This document shows positions 17,782 to 25,511 of a stretch of 64,000 nt of DNA, one piece after another. Every line of letters begins with the position of its first letter. The first letter of the stretch is position 1. The DNA is from Clostridium lentum (GTDB lineage Bacteria; Bacillota; Clostridia; Clostridiales; Clostridiaceae), in assembly GCF_014287815.1 (NCBI RefSeq), contig NZ_JACOOQ010000006.1, positions 74,930-138,929 on the forward strand, read 5' to 3'. The notes under the pieces are model-generated. The model was not told the origin of the DNA. It ran no database searches and saw nothing but the letters and a program-made list of their open reading frames with translations. The position numbers were made by a program, and so were the translations under genes.

Positions 17782-19065
17782 TCAACTTGTATACATTTTA
17801 TGTTTTAAATTCTTTATTCCTGCTTTCCTTTTTACTTTTGATTCTGTAGCTATTTCATTATTAAAACAATTATTTTTAACCCAAACTACTCTTCTTTTTT
17901 GGTAATCCTCAATACTTTCTACAATACTATTTATTAATTCTTTACTTTTGGGAATGTTATCTAATTTCTTTTGAATTAATGTAACTTCACCTATTTTCCT
18001 ACCTATTAATCCTTTAGTTATTCTAATTGGTTTTATATTTTCATCTAATAGTTCTGGTAATATATCCTTAACCTTTTTTAAAACTTCTTCATCTCTTTTT
18101 TCCCAATCAATATCCTTTTTACCTTGTTTTCTTTTCCTTTTAGGTGAATTTTCTCTTAACCACTCCTTATCATATCTATATAAAAAATCATATACTCCTC
18201 TATTTAAACTTCTTATTTCGGTAGTTGTTGAATCTGGATTTTCTTTTATAAAAGTCAGCCATTTTTCTCTCTTTAAATTAATTTCATTAATATCTTTCTT
18301 AGCCTTTCTAATAAAACTACCATCAAACTCCCTACTATTAAATAACTCTTTTATGTCTATTCCTAAGAAATCAATTATAAGTAAGTGATATAGTGTGTGA
18401 AAAAAAGTTCTATGCTTTCTTGTTATCTTAGTGAGCCAACTGTTATTATCTCCTACTGAAACATCACAACCTAATAACTGTAAATATTTATGTCCATAAA
18501 ATTGAATAAACCTTTTGTGTAATATATCTTGATTCACTTTATGCTTACCATCTGCAATTCCTAACATAACCAATTTATTAATATAATAATCTCTGAAAAA
18601 CTCCTTATTTTTATGTACATAAAAATCATTTAAAAGATATCTTGAATTATTTATTAAAGATATTTGCTTTTTTATAATTTCTTCATCAAGCTCTACTACA
18701 ATTTCTTTATCTTTATAATTAAAATGATTTATATTAATAAATTCTTGTCTATTCTTAATATCTTCATTTAATACTTCAAAAAGTGAAGTATTATGCTTAT
18801 CACAAATTAATATACCTGATATTTGCTGTTCTCTGTGCCAATATGCCTCCCCATATTTTTCTTTATCTTCTCTAATGCATTCTTTACAATATTTTAAATT
18901 ATTCTTATTGTTCATATTATTGTTAGATAATCCTAATGTAGAAAAAATTCTTGACCCATCTCCACTTTTCATTAATTCAAATACAATATTAGCCCTTTCA
19001 TAATCTGAAAAGGCTAAATAATATTTATATAATGTAGTTTTATTAATAAATTCTTCTATTGTATT
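17782..19065 (-). pseudogene. Truncated tnsD/TniQ-family target-selection protein (Tn7-like)
   Basis: The frame from 18972 gives 396 residues; it stays open upstream to 19065, 14 nt from an ISL3 terminal repeat, without a credible start. The upstream codons read EEFINKTTLYKYYLAFSDYE, then ELMKSGDGSRIFSTLGLSNN, a typical TnsD segment. A zinc finger CxxC...CxxH follows (Cys29, Cys32, Cys57, His60 from 18972). TnsD chooses the chromosomal attachment site of Tn7-like elements. No tnsA, tnsB or tnsC is present, so this is a relic: the N-terminal part is missing beside the insertion element, while the C-terminal basic region survives. Confidence 0.8.
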
Positions 19066-19161
19066 TTATACTTAACTTGTGGTTCTTTCCGAAGTTAGTT
19101 GAAAATGCTTACACTCTGTTTTATACTTTAACTAGTTAAAGTAAAGGAAAATAATCAAAAG

Positions 19162-19602
19162 ATGAATAATTTAATTAAACTATTAGATAAAAATTTAGAA
19201 TATATAGAACATGAAATTATAGAAGATACTATTTATATATCTGTAAAATCTATTAAAGAATATATTTGTTGTCCTTATTGCTGTACTCCTTCAAATAAGA
19301 TTCATTCAAAGTATAAAAGATCATTTCAAGATTTACCTATTCAAGGACTAAAGGTAATAATTATTATAACTAATAGAAAGATGTTTTGTAAAAATGGTGA
19401 TTGTAATCATAAGACTTTTTCTGAAAAATTCAATTTTATAAATAACAAAGCTAAAAAGACAAAGAGATTAGAAAGAGAAATTATTAATGTTTCCTTAAAT
19501 ATGAGTTCTATAGCTGCTAGTAAGTATTTAAGTAAGAATTTAGCTAATGTAGGTAAGAGTACAATTTGTACTCTTTTAAAAAAAAGATATAATAACACCT
19601 AA
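19162..19602 (+). CDS. ISL3 transposase, N-terminal zinc-ribbon part (frameshifted)
   Basis: 146 residues with the ISL3 zinc ribbon CCPYCCTPSNKIHSKYKRSF and KMFCKNGDCNHKTF, then a helix-turn-helix. The frame ends shortly after an A8 run (19578-19585). Continuing in the +1 frame gives KKDIITPNKSEVEMVCIDDF, exactly the expected junction to the catalytic part. Either the element is inactive through a one-base change in the homopolymer, or polymerase slippage on the A8 tract makes the full protein. Confidence 0.85.
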   Translation: MNNLIKLLDKNLEYIEHEIIEDTIYISVKSIKEYICCPYCCTPSNKIHSKYKRSFQDLPIQGLKVIIIITNRKMFCKNGDCNHKTFSEKFNFINNKAKKTKRLEREIINVSLNMSSIAASKYLSKNLANVGKSTICTLLKKRYNNT

Positions 19603-19612
19603 TAAATCTGAG

Positions 19613-20932
19613 GTGGAAATGGTTTGTATTGATGATTTTGCAATTAGAAAAGGTGTGAAATATGCAACTGTAATGATTGATATAAATAGTCACAAAATAA
19701 TTGATATGATAAACTCACGTGATTATGAAGAAGTTCCTTCTTGGTTAAAAGAATTTCCTAATTTGAAAATAGTATCAAGGGATGGCTCACTTACATATAA
19801 AAAAGCTATAACTGCTTCGCACGCGGATGCTATTCAAGTTACAGATAGATTTCATCTACTTAAAAATTTAACAATGTATTGCAAAAACTATTTAGTGAAG
19901 CATCTAAAAACTAAAGTAAGTATAGAGTTGCCAGCAAATACTTCATCTAATGGTAAAATGGTATTTTGCATGAATAATAATAAAAAATCACTTAAAGATA
20001 GATATTTTTATGCTATAGATTTGTATAATAATGGTATAAGTAAAAGTGCTTCTTGCAAGCAAGCTAATATAGATATTAGATTATTTAATAGGTTGTTGCC
20101 CTTTGATAATGAAGAAAGACTAAAGTACTTTAAGAGTAAAAAAGAAATTGCTCATGAAGAAAAAGTTGCTGAAAAGGAAAAAAGAATTAACTTAGTTCGT
20201 GAAATGCATGAATCTGGGTATTCCATGAGAGGAATTGCTAGAGAATTAAATATGGCAAGAAAAACTATTAGCAAATATTTAGATCCTAATACAACAGCTA
20301 TTGATAGTTCTTATGGTACTAAAAAGAGTGGAGGATTATTAGCTGAATATACTGATAGAATTAATGAATGTATATCTTTAAAATTCAAGTTTAGTGATAT
20401 TGAAGTTATGATAAGAAATCAGGGGTATACAGGTTCTACTAGTCTACTTAGACGATATGTATCTAATATTAAATCTGATATTAAGTTACAATATGAAAAA
20501 TCTAAAATCGATAATAAAAACTATATTTTTATTGAAAGAAAATTAATACTTAAATTACTTTATCAGCCTATATATAAAATTGAAGATTTAGATAAAAATT
20601 TATTTGAATTATTATGTAAGCAATATACATATGTAAGTAAAATTTTAGAGATAGTTAATAGATTTAGAGAAATATTAAAAAATAAAGATGTAAATAAATT
20701 AAATTTATGGATTGAAGATTCTTTAAATTTAGGTATTAGTGAAATTAAAAGTTTCATTAATGGATTAAAACAAGATATTGATGCTGTGAAAAATGCCATT
20801 TCTTTAGACTATAATAATGGACTAGCTGAAGGAAGCGTAAATAAAATTAAGGTTATTAAGAGAATTATGTATGGTAGATGTAATTTTGAAACTTTACGTA
20901 ATAAGGTTATTAATTTAGAAAATTTAAAATAA
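19613..20932 (+). CDS. ISL3 transposase, DDE catalytic part
   Basis: 439 residues from a GTG at 19613, though the frame is open further upstream and is better read as the continuation of the preceding segment. Catalytic residues are visible: first Asp in CIDDFA, second in SRDGS, and Glu in LAEGSVNKIKVIKRIMYGRCNF. An internal helix-turn-helix (SMRGIARELNMARKTISKYL) lies in the insertion domain. It catalyses cut-and-paste movement of the element if the full-length protein is made. Confidence 0.88.
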   Translation: MEMVCIDDFAIRKGVKYATVMIDINSHKIIDMINSRDYEEVPSWLKEFPNLKIVSRDGSLTYKKAITASHADAIQVTDRFHLLKNLTMYCKNYLVKHLKTKVSIELPANTSSNGKMVFCMNNNKKSLKDRYFYAIDLYNNGISKSASCKQANIDIRLFNRLLPFDNEERLKYFKSKKEIAHEEKVAEKEKRINLVREMHESGYSMRGIARELNMARKTISKYLDPNTTAIDSSYGTKKSGGLLAEYTDRINECISLKFKFSDIEVMIRNQGYTGSTSLLRRYVSNIKSDIKLQYEKSKIDNKNYIFIERKLILKLLYQPIYKIEDLDKNLFELLCKQYTYVSKILEIVNRFREILKNKDVNKLNLWIEDSLNLGISEIKSFINGLKQDIDAVKNAISLDYNNGLAEGSVNKIKVIKRIMYGRCNFETLRNKVINLENLK

Positions 20933-20940
20933 GATAAAAC

Positions 20941-20980
20941 TCTCCTCAATAACTTAATAATTATATAAGTATTGAAGAGA
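20941..20980 (+). terminator. Hairpin after the ISL3 transposase
   Basis: TCTCCTCAATAACTT pairs imperfectly with AAGTATTGAAGAGA, 8 nt beyond the stop codon and inside the right end of the element. Confidence 0.5.
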
Positions 20981-21005
20981 TTCAACTAACATTGGAAAGA
21001 ACCAC

Positions 21006-21156
21006 TAATAGTGTCTCCTATACATCCTATACTTACTTCATAATTTGAAGGTAAATTATTTTTCAAATCTATGAAATTTGAAGGCAGATGTTTACTAGCA
21101 GTAATGTATTTCATTTTTATATCTTCTTCGCTTAATTTTTTCTTGTTAAAATTCAT
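21006..21156 (-). pseudogene. Gene fragment running into the ISL3 end, probably part of the split tnsD
   Basis: A frame starts at an ATG at 21156 (GGGGAG upstream) with MNFNKKKLSEEDIKMKYITA and then SKHLPSNFIDLKNNLPSNYE before reading into the IS terminal repeat. The second segment looks like the TnsD stretch (xLPSNxxxLxxNLP) that normally precedes the point where the fragment left of the IS begins. The first 15 or so residues instead resemble the start of a type I restriction R subunit. The simplest reading is a mosaic left by deletion plus IS insertion. The assignment is tentative. Confidence 0.4.
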
Positions 21157-21250
21157 TGCTATACTCAACTCCCCTATTTATATTTTATATAGTCAATGAA
21201 TTTTAATCAATCTTTACCAATAATTAAATTAATAAATTTTATGTACATAA

Positions 21251-21279
21251 AAAAGTAGGAACTAACTGCTCCTACTTTT
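21251..21279 (-). terminator. Terminator hairpin downstream of the HEPN gene
   Basis: AAAAGTAGGA pairs perfectly with TCCTACTTTT across a 9-base loop, with a T run on the minus strand. It lies 120 nt past the HEPN stop codon. Confidence 0.55.
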
Positions 21280-21399
21280 AAAAACATATTTATAATGATA
21301 ATTTTTTTATAAGCTTTCTATCTATTTATATGTAATATTTTATATACTTTTATTTATTCTTACATATCTCACTTCATTCTTGATAATTATATATTATAT

Positions 21400-21906
21400 T
21401 TACTTAATGTCTTTTATATATTCTGCTTCTATTGTATTTAAAATTTTATCTATATATTTAGAAACAACAGAATAGTCCTCTATAATTCGTTTTAACATAT
21501 ATGTTGGATGAGATTTAAAATTTAAATCATAATCACTCATAGTAGTAATATTGGGTGAATTCCTATGAGTCATTTTATTTCTCCATTTATTAATATATCT
21601 ATGATTTCCTTTCCATTCTCCTTCTAATTGGGTGTTATCTTTTTGATTTAAATAACTATTAATATTATGTGCTTGTTCTTTAAATTCTTCAAAATTCTTT
21701 ATTTTATAAATTGAATACTTTCTATAATAGTCTTTCCTCTCTTGATTAAACAACTTATTGTAATAAATATCATTCGTTGGTATTTTTATATTATAATATA
21801 AGCAAAATAATTGTGCTAAAATATCCCATAAACTTGATATTCTAAATAGTGAATTTTCTATATAATAGTATGCTAATCTTTCTTCTTCACACTCAGTTAT
21901 AATCAT
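21400..21906 (-). CDS. Cthe_2314-like HEPN-domain protein
   Basis: 168 residues, all-helical, containing the HEPN signature R-x4-H as Arg109-Asn-Lys-Met-Thr-His114, with the opening EERLAYYYIENSLFRISSLWDIL typical of the Cthe_2314 HEPN family. HEPN domains are usually RNases in toxin-antitoxin, abortive-infection or CRISPR contexts. The start overlaps the stop of the preceding small gene (ATGA). There is an A8 run at that junction, and one extra A would fuse the two frames into a single protein of about 257 residues, so a frameshift is a real alternative to a two-gene pair. It sits in the defence-rich island. Confidence 0.75.
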   Translation of the reverse strand: MIITECEEERLAYYYIENSLFRISSLWDILAQLFCLYYNIKIPTNDIYYNKLFNQERKDYYRKYSIYKIKNFEEFKEQAHNINSYLNQKDNTQLEGEWKGNHRYINKWRNKMTHRNSPNITTMSDYDLNFKSHPTYMLKRIIEDYSVVSKYIDKILNTIEAEYIKDIK

Positions 21907-22175
21907 ACTAAACTTTTTTTTAATGTATCAGAATATGCATACTCAATTGCTTTATCAAAACAAAATTTAATTTTCCAATCTAAATCTATTAATGTATCAT
22001 ATATTGTTTTATATTTCATTAATTTACTAAATGGTGAACTTTTATCTTTTGAAGAAATGACACCAAATAAATATCTATCCTCTCCGATAAATAATTTAAA
22101 TCGGTTAGGACTATACGAAACTTCTGAACATTTCATTCTTAAATAATTAATTTCTTCATTTAAAAATTCATTCAT
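21903..22175 (-). CDS. Small protein preceding the HEPN gene (partner or N-terminal part)
   Basis: 90 residues, MNEFLNEEINYLRMKCSEVS... I do not recognise a domain. It ends DTLKKSLV right after an A8 tract; inserting one base would make the frame continue as DTLKKKFSMIITECEEERLA into the HEPN protein. It is therefore either the amino-terminal third of a broken HEPN protein or a separate partner, for instance an antitoxin, translated by a 4-nt overlap. It has no nucleotidyltransferase (MNT) motif, which would have supported a HEPN/MNT pair. Confidence 0.6.
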   Translation of the reverse strand: MNEFLNEEINYLRMKCSEVSYSPNRFKLFIGEDRYLFGVISSKDKSSPFSKLMKYKTIYDTLIDLDWKIKFCFDKAIEYAYSDTLKKSLV

Positions 22176-22250
22176 ACAATCTTTACCTTCTTCTAAATAA
22201 TATAGTTTAATACTAATTAAATTATATACTAAAAATAATAAATTCTAATA

Positions 22251-22278
22251 AAAAAAGAGCTAATGTTAGCTCTTTTTT
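22251..22278 (-). terminator. Terminator after the 63-residue coiled-coil gene
   Basis: AAAAAAGAGCTAA pairs with TTAGCTCTTTTTT over a tiny loop, overlapping the stop codon at 22277-22279. T runs exist on both strands. Confidence 0.65.
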
Positions 22279-22468
22279 ATCTAAAACATTCTATTTGATT
22301 TTTATTAACTTTAATTAGATTTTCAATTTCTTCATTTTCTAGCCCAAGTAAAATAGCAAATTGAATATTTATATTTCTTATATTAAAAAGTTCATCTTCT
22401 AAATTTTCAATTCTTTTACTTAATTTTCTTATTCTATCATCTATATTATTTATTTCTTCTACACTCAT
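22277..22468 (-). CDS. Small coiled-coil protein of unknown function
   Basis: 63 residues beginning MSVEEINNIDDRIRKLSKRI, with heptad leucines/isoleucines up to about residue 40. I chose the internal ATG at 22468 because AAGGAG lies 9 nt before it; the longer frame to 22540 has no ribosome site. It has a perfect terminator of its own. I recognise no family. Confidence 0.5.
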   Translation of the reverse strand: MSVEEINNIDDRIRKLSKRIENLEDELFNIRNINIQFAILLGLENEEIENLIKVNKNQIECFR

Positions 22469-22662
22469 TATAATATACTCCTTTTCTAAAACTAACTTAC
22501 TATTTAATATAGCTTTTGTAAAAGGAATATTTTTATACATATTTAACCTATATTCTAGTTTTCCAATTATATTAATGATTTATACGTTATATAGTCAATA
22601 TTTTAAAATAATATTTTTTAGTTAAATTTCTGTTTAAAACTGATGTTGATAACAAAAAGCAT

Positions 22663-22692
22663 AAAAGTAGGTAAATTTATTTATCTACTTTT
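22663..22692 (-). terminator. Terminator after the isochorismatase-family gene
   Basis: AAAAGTAG (22663-22670) pairs with CTACTTTT (22685-22692), 40 nt beyond the stop, with T-rich sequence on the minus strand. Confidence 0.5.
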
Positions 22693-22733
22693 AATTCGAA
22701 ATATTTTAAAATTATTCATTAAATATACTGTAT

Positions 22734-23258
22734 TTAACGTTCCAACATATTAAATACCTTATTAATAGAAATACATTTAGCATATCTATCATTCCACATA
22801 AATTCATTATAATATTTATAACTTTGCTCTCCACTAAAAAAGTCATTATCAACAGTTGAGTTAGCATAGCTTGGTACAATCATATTAAGTCCATGTTCAA
22901 AACCACACTTTATGGTAGCATCTATACATTTATCAGTTTGAAGTCCAACAACAATTATATCCTTTTCACCTTTTTCTCTTAAATATTCTAACAAACCAGT
23001 TCCTCTAAATGAACTATTTACATTTTTTACAAACACTTTTTCTTGTTCCATAGGCTTAAATTCTTCATAAACTTCAAATCCATCTTTTCCTTTTGTTAAA
23101 TCACTTTCTAATCCATCATCATGTATTACATATAATACTTCAATGTTATTTTTTCTTGATGTATTAATTAATTCCCTAATATTTGTAACAAAATTTTCAA
23201 AATTATATAATTTACTATTTACTAATAATTTTTGTGTATCAACAACTAATAAAACCAT
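22734..23258 (-). CDS. Isochorismatase-family cysteine hydrolase
   Basis: 174 residues of the isochorismatase/nicotinamidase superfamily. The Asp-Lys-Cys triad is visible as Asp7 (LLVVDTQ), Lys78 (VFVKNVNSSF) and Cys111 (LQTDKCIDAT). Members hydrolyse C-N or C-O bonds of small molecules in the cytoplasm; this short form without the zinc-site HxH of nicotinamidases is usually annotated only to family. GGAGG lies about 8 nt before the ATG. It is the only metabolic-looking gene in the island and has no operon partners. Confidence 0.88.
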   Translation of the reverse strand: MVLLVVDTQKLLVNSKLYNFENFVTNIRELINTSRKNNIEVLYVIHDDGLESDLTKGKDGFEVYEEFKPMEQEKVFVKNVNSSFRGTGLLEYLREKGEKDIIVVGLQTDKCIDATIKCGFEHGLNMIVPSYANSTVDNDFFSGEQSYKYYNEFMWNDRYAKCISINKVFNMLER

Positions 23259-23510
23259 TTATGTACTCCTCCATCACTTCATCAAATCCCCATTTATCTA
23301 TGTATTATCAGAAAAATTATTAATTCACATTAAAATACAAGTGTGCAATAACTTATATTTTTATTATATATCTATTTGTAATATAATTCCATAAGAAATA
23401 GATATAATATATTTTTATTTAAGGCTGTGTTAGACAATAATGTTGATATGTGCATATAATTTTTAAATAGTGGTATAATATAGATAATCACACTATGGGA
23501 GGTAAGATTT

Positions 23511-24542
23511 GTGGCAACTATTTCAAATATAAAGTCATATATAACTTCATTAAATGAATATCAACTAAGAGAATTATTTAACTATATAGGTGAAATACTT
23601 ACTCTTGGTTCTTCTAATGGTAGTCTTAACGAAGAATTCAGAGAATCAAGATTTAGCAAGGGTCAATGCTGTCCTCATTGTGAATCTACTTCTGTGGTGA
23701 AGAATGGAAAACTGAAGGGTAAGCAACGTTATGTGTGTCGTTCTTGCAATAAATCCTTTAATGATTTAACTAAATCTGCATTATCTTGTACTAAGTTACC
23801 TTTACAAACGTGGATTGAGTATGTTAAAGGAATGGTTATAGGACTTTCTATAAGAAAGAACGCTGAAAATGTAGGTGTAGGTGTTAAAACATCATTTTAT
23901 ATGAGACATAAAGTTCTTGATTGCATAAGAGCATTTATGGGTGTTGGTGCTGTAGATGGCATAGTAGAAATGGACGAAACATTCGTTGCTGAGTCTTTCA
24001 AGGGGAATCATAAAAAGAGTGGGTTTAAAATGCCGAGACCTGCTCGAAAAAGAGGTAAACAAATTAAGAAACGTGGTATAAGTAATGAGCAGGTTTGTAT
24101 AACAACAGCAATTGATAGAAATGGAAATATAATATTAGAACCCTTATGTAAAGGAAGGGTTACTTATAATGCTCTTGAAAGGCTTTATGAAAGACGGATA
24201 AACCCTAATTCAATAATCTGCACAGATAGTCATAAATCGTATATACAATTTGCCAAAGACCTTGAATTAGACCATAAGAAAATATCAAGAGGTCATTATA
24301 AAAATGATATCTACCATATAAATCATGTTAATTCATTGCATAGCAACCTTAAAATTTGGATGTATAGATTTAAAGGGGTATCCACTAAATTCCTATCTAA
24401 TTATATGAGTTGGTATAAGTGGTTGCAAAGTTTTAGCACAGATAAAGAAGTTATAAAGACAAAGAATATGCTTATCCATAGCATAATTCCATTTGTTGAT
24501 ACTAAAATAGAGAGGTATAAAATTAGAAAACCAAACTTATAA
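23511..24542 (+). CDS. IS1595-family (ISXO2-like) transposase
   Basis: 343 residues from a GTG at 23511 with GGGAGG upstream. A zinc ribbon (CPHCESTSVVKNGKLKGKQR then CRSC) is followed by the catalytic core: first Asp in GIVEMDETF, second in ICTDSHKSY, and the segment HVNSLHSNLK, where the third acidic residue of other groups appears to be His, as in the DDH-type subgroup. It moves the element, and its reading frame is uninterrupted. Confidence 0.93.
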   Translation: MATISNIKSYITSLNEYQLRELFNYIGEILTLGSSNGSLNEEFRESRFSKGQCCPHCESTSVVKNGKLKGKQRYVCRSCNKSFNDLTKSALSCTKLPLQTWIEYVKGMVIGLSIRKNAENVGVGVKTSFYMRHKVLDCIRAFMGVGAVDGIVEMDETFVAESFKGNHKKSGFKMPRPARKRGKQIKKRGISNEQVCITTAIDRNGNIILEPLCKGRVTYNALERLYERRINPNSIICTDSHKSYIQFAKDLELDHKKISRGHYKNDIYHINHVNSLHSNLKIWMYRFKGVSTKFLSNYMSWYKWLQSFSTDKEVIKTKNMLIHSIIPFVDTKIERYKIRKPNL

Positions 24543-24636
24543 TATTTTGTAAAATAATTGAAATATGATACAAAATAATTTATAATAAGTTATATAAAAC
24601 TATATATTGAAATATAATTTATTGTGAGGTGATTTT

Positions 24637-24957
24637 ATGGTTGGTGAAATACTAATGGTTTGTTTGTTTATACTTATTGGTATAATGTTGTCATTAGGTA
24701 AATGGTCGTTTTTAATAGCAGGATTCAATACAATGAGTAAAGAAGAAAAAGAAAAGTATGATGTAATATCTTTATGTAAATTTACGGGGAAAATTATGTT
24801 TGTAGTTGCTTTTTCTATAGCATTATTTATTTTAAGTGATATATTGATGATGCCTATATTGCTTAATATTGGTGTCGTTATAATAATTAGTTCGGTAATA
24901 TTTGCAGTAATATATGCAAATACAGGGAATAGATTTGAAAAGAAAAAAATAAGGTAG
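24637..24957 (+). CDS. DUF3784 membrane protein carried inside the IS1595-type element
   Basis: 106 residues with three hydrophobic segments (about 4-24, 50-70, 72-93) and the DUF3784 hallmark GKWSFLIAGFNTMSKEEKEKYD. The function of the family is unknown; it is a small inner-membrane protein. The gene lies between the transposase and the right inverted repeat, with a GTGAGGTG ribosome site, so it is cargo that moves with the element. The IS1595 family is known to include members with passenger genes. Confidence 0.85.
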   Translation: MVGEILMVCLFILIGIMLSLGKWSFLIAGFNTMSKEEKEKYDVISLCKFTGKIMFVVAFSIALFILSDILMMPILLNIGVVIIISSVIFAVIYANTGNRFEKKKIR

Positions 24958-25017
24958 TAATACTACCTTATTTTTATGTTGTATATCAACAATTTAGTCT
25001 AACAGAGCCTTATTTAA

Positions 25018-25291
25018 AAATAATAATTAACCTAATATTTATATAAATTTCAATATCAATAAATATTATAAGTTATTATCTCTTTTTCCTTCTCTCTATA
25101 GCAGTTTTTTTCACAAAAAAACTTGCTATCTATGTTCACTCAAAAAAAGTCCCGAAAAAACTTCGACCTGACTCTAGGCTAGATTTCATCAAGCTTTATT
25201 CCCACTTTTTCATCAGCAGTAATAAAAAAGTCTCGAAAAAATATTTTTGTATTTTTAAGGAGTTATCCACAGGGGCAACCTTCGGTTGCAG
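25018..25291. other. Non-coding region before the right direct repeat
   Basis: Contains further copies of the GTCTCGAAAAAA / GTCCCGAAAAAA motif that also begins the 206-bp repeat (near 25150 and 25230), and a small hairpin GGGGCAACCTTCGGTTGC at 25273-25290. No reading frame. It looks like degraded repeat material. Confidence 0.45.
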
Positions 25292-25498
25292 AGAAAAGGG
25301 TTCCTCAATCATAAAAATGTCTCGAAAAATTTCCCCACTATCTTCACGCCTCCTCATCTCCCTTTTTCCCTACACTAACACAAAAAGAGCCCCATACAAA
25401 ATCATTACAATTTCGTATGACACTCTATTTTTCTGAACTTTTTTATAATTCTTTTCGGAACTATTTTATAAAGTTCGAAACTTTTTTATAAGTAAACA
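25292..25498. repeat. Right copy of the ~206-bp direct repeat bounding the accessory island
   Basis: Same orientation as 13738-13943, with long blocks of exact identity, for example TTCCTCAATCATAAAAATGT and AGAGCCCCATACAAAATCAT. It ends 13 nt before the stop of the GGGtGRT gene, where its hairpin could also act as that gene's terminator. Three tandem TTCGGAACT-like units close the repeat. Confidence 0.85.
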
Positions 25499-25511
25499 AT
25501 TAAAAATAATC

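Larger units (their letters stand above)
19079..21005 (+). mobile_element. ISL3-family insertion sequence (1927 bp)
   Basis: Bounded by 24-bp inverted repeats, GTGGTTCTTTCC...TTAGTTGA at 19079-19102 and its complement at 20982-21005, matching at 22 of 24 positions. It encloses a two-part ISL3 transposase and an internal terminator. ISL3 elements normally duplicate 8 bp of target, but the flanks (CTTAACTT and TAATAGTG) do not match, suggesting rearrangement after insertion. Confidence 0.88.
23423..25009 (+). mobile_element. IS1595-type element with passenger gene and perfect target duplication
   Basis: Ends GGCTGTGTTAGAC... (23423) and ...GTCTAACAGAGCC (25009) match as inverted repeats at about 23 of 27 positions. 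The 8 bases TTATTTAA occur directly outside both ends (23415-23422 and 25010-25017), the expected 8-bp duplication of this family. It carries a full transposase and a second gene of unrelated family before the right end. Total 1587 bp, apparently intact. Confidence 0.92.

Noticed and set aside
17782-21005. A functional Tn7-like or CRISPR-associated transposon
   Set aside because: tnsA, tnsB, tnsC and any cas genes are absent, and tnsD is truncated; only a relic remains.
19071-21013. Eight-base target duplication for the ISL3 element
   Set aside because: Flanks CTTAACTT and TAATAGTG do not match, and shifting the boundaries by a few bases does not help.
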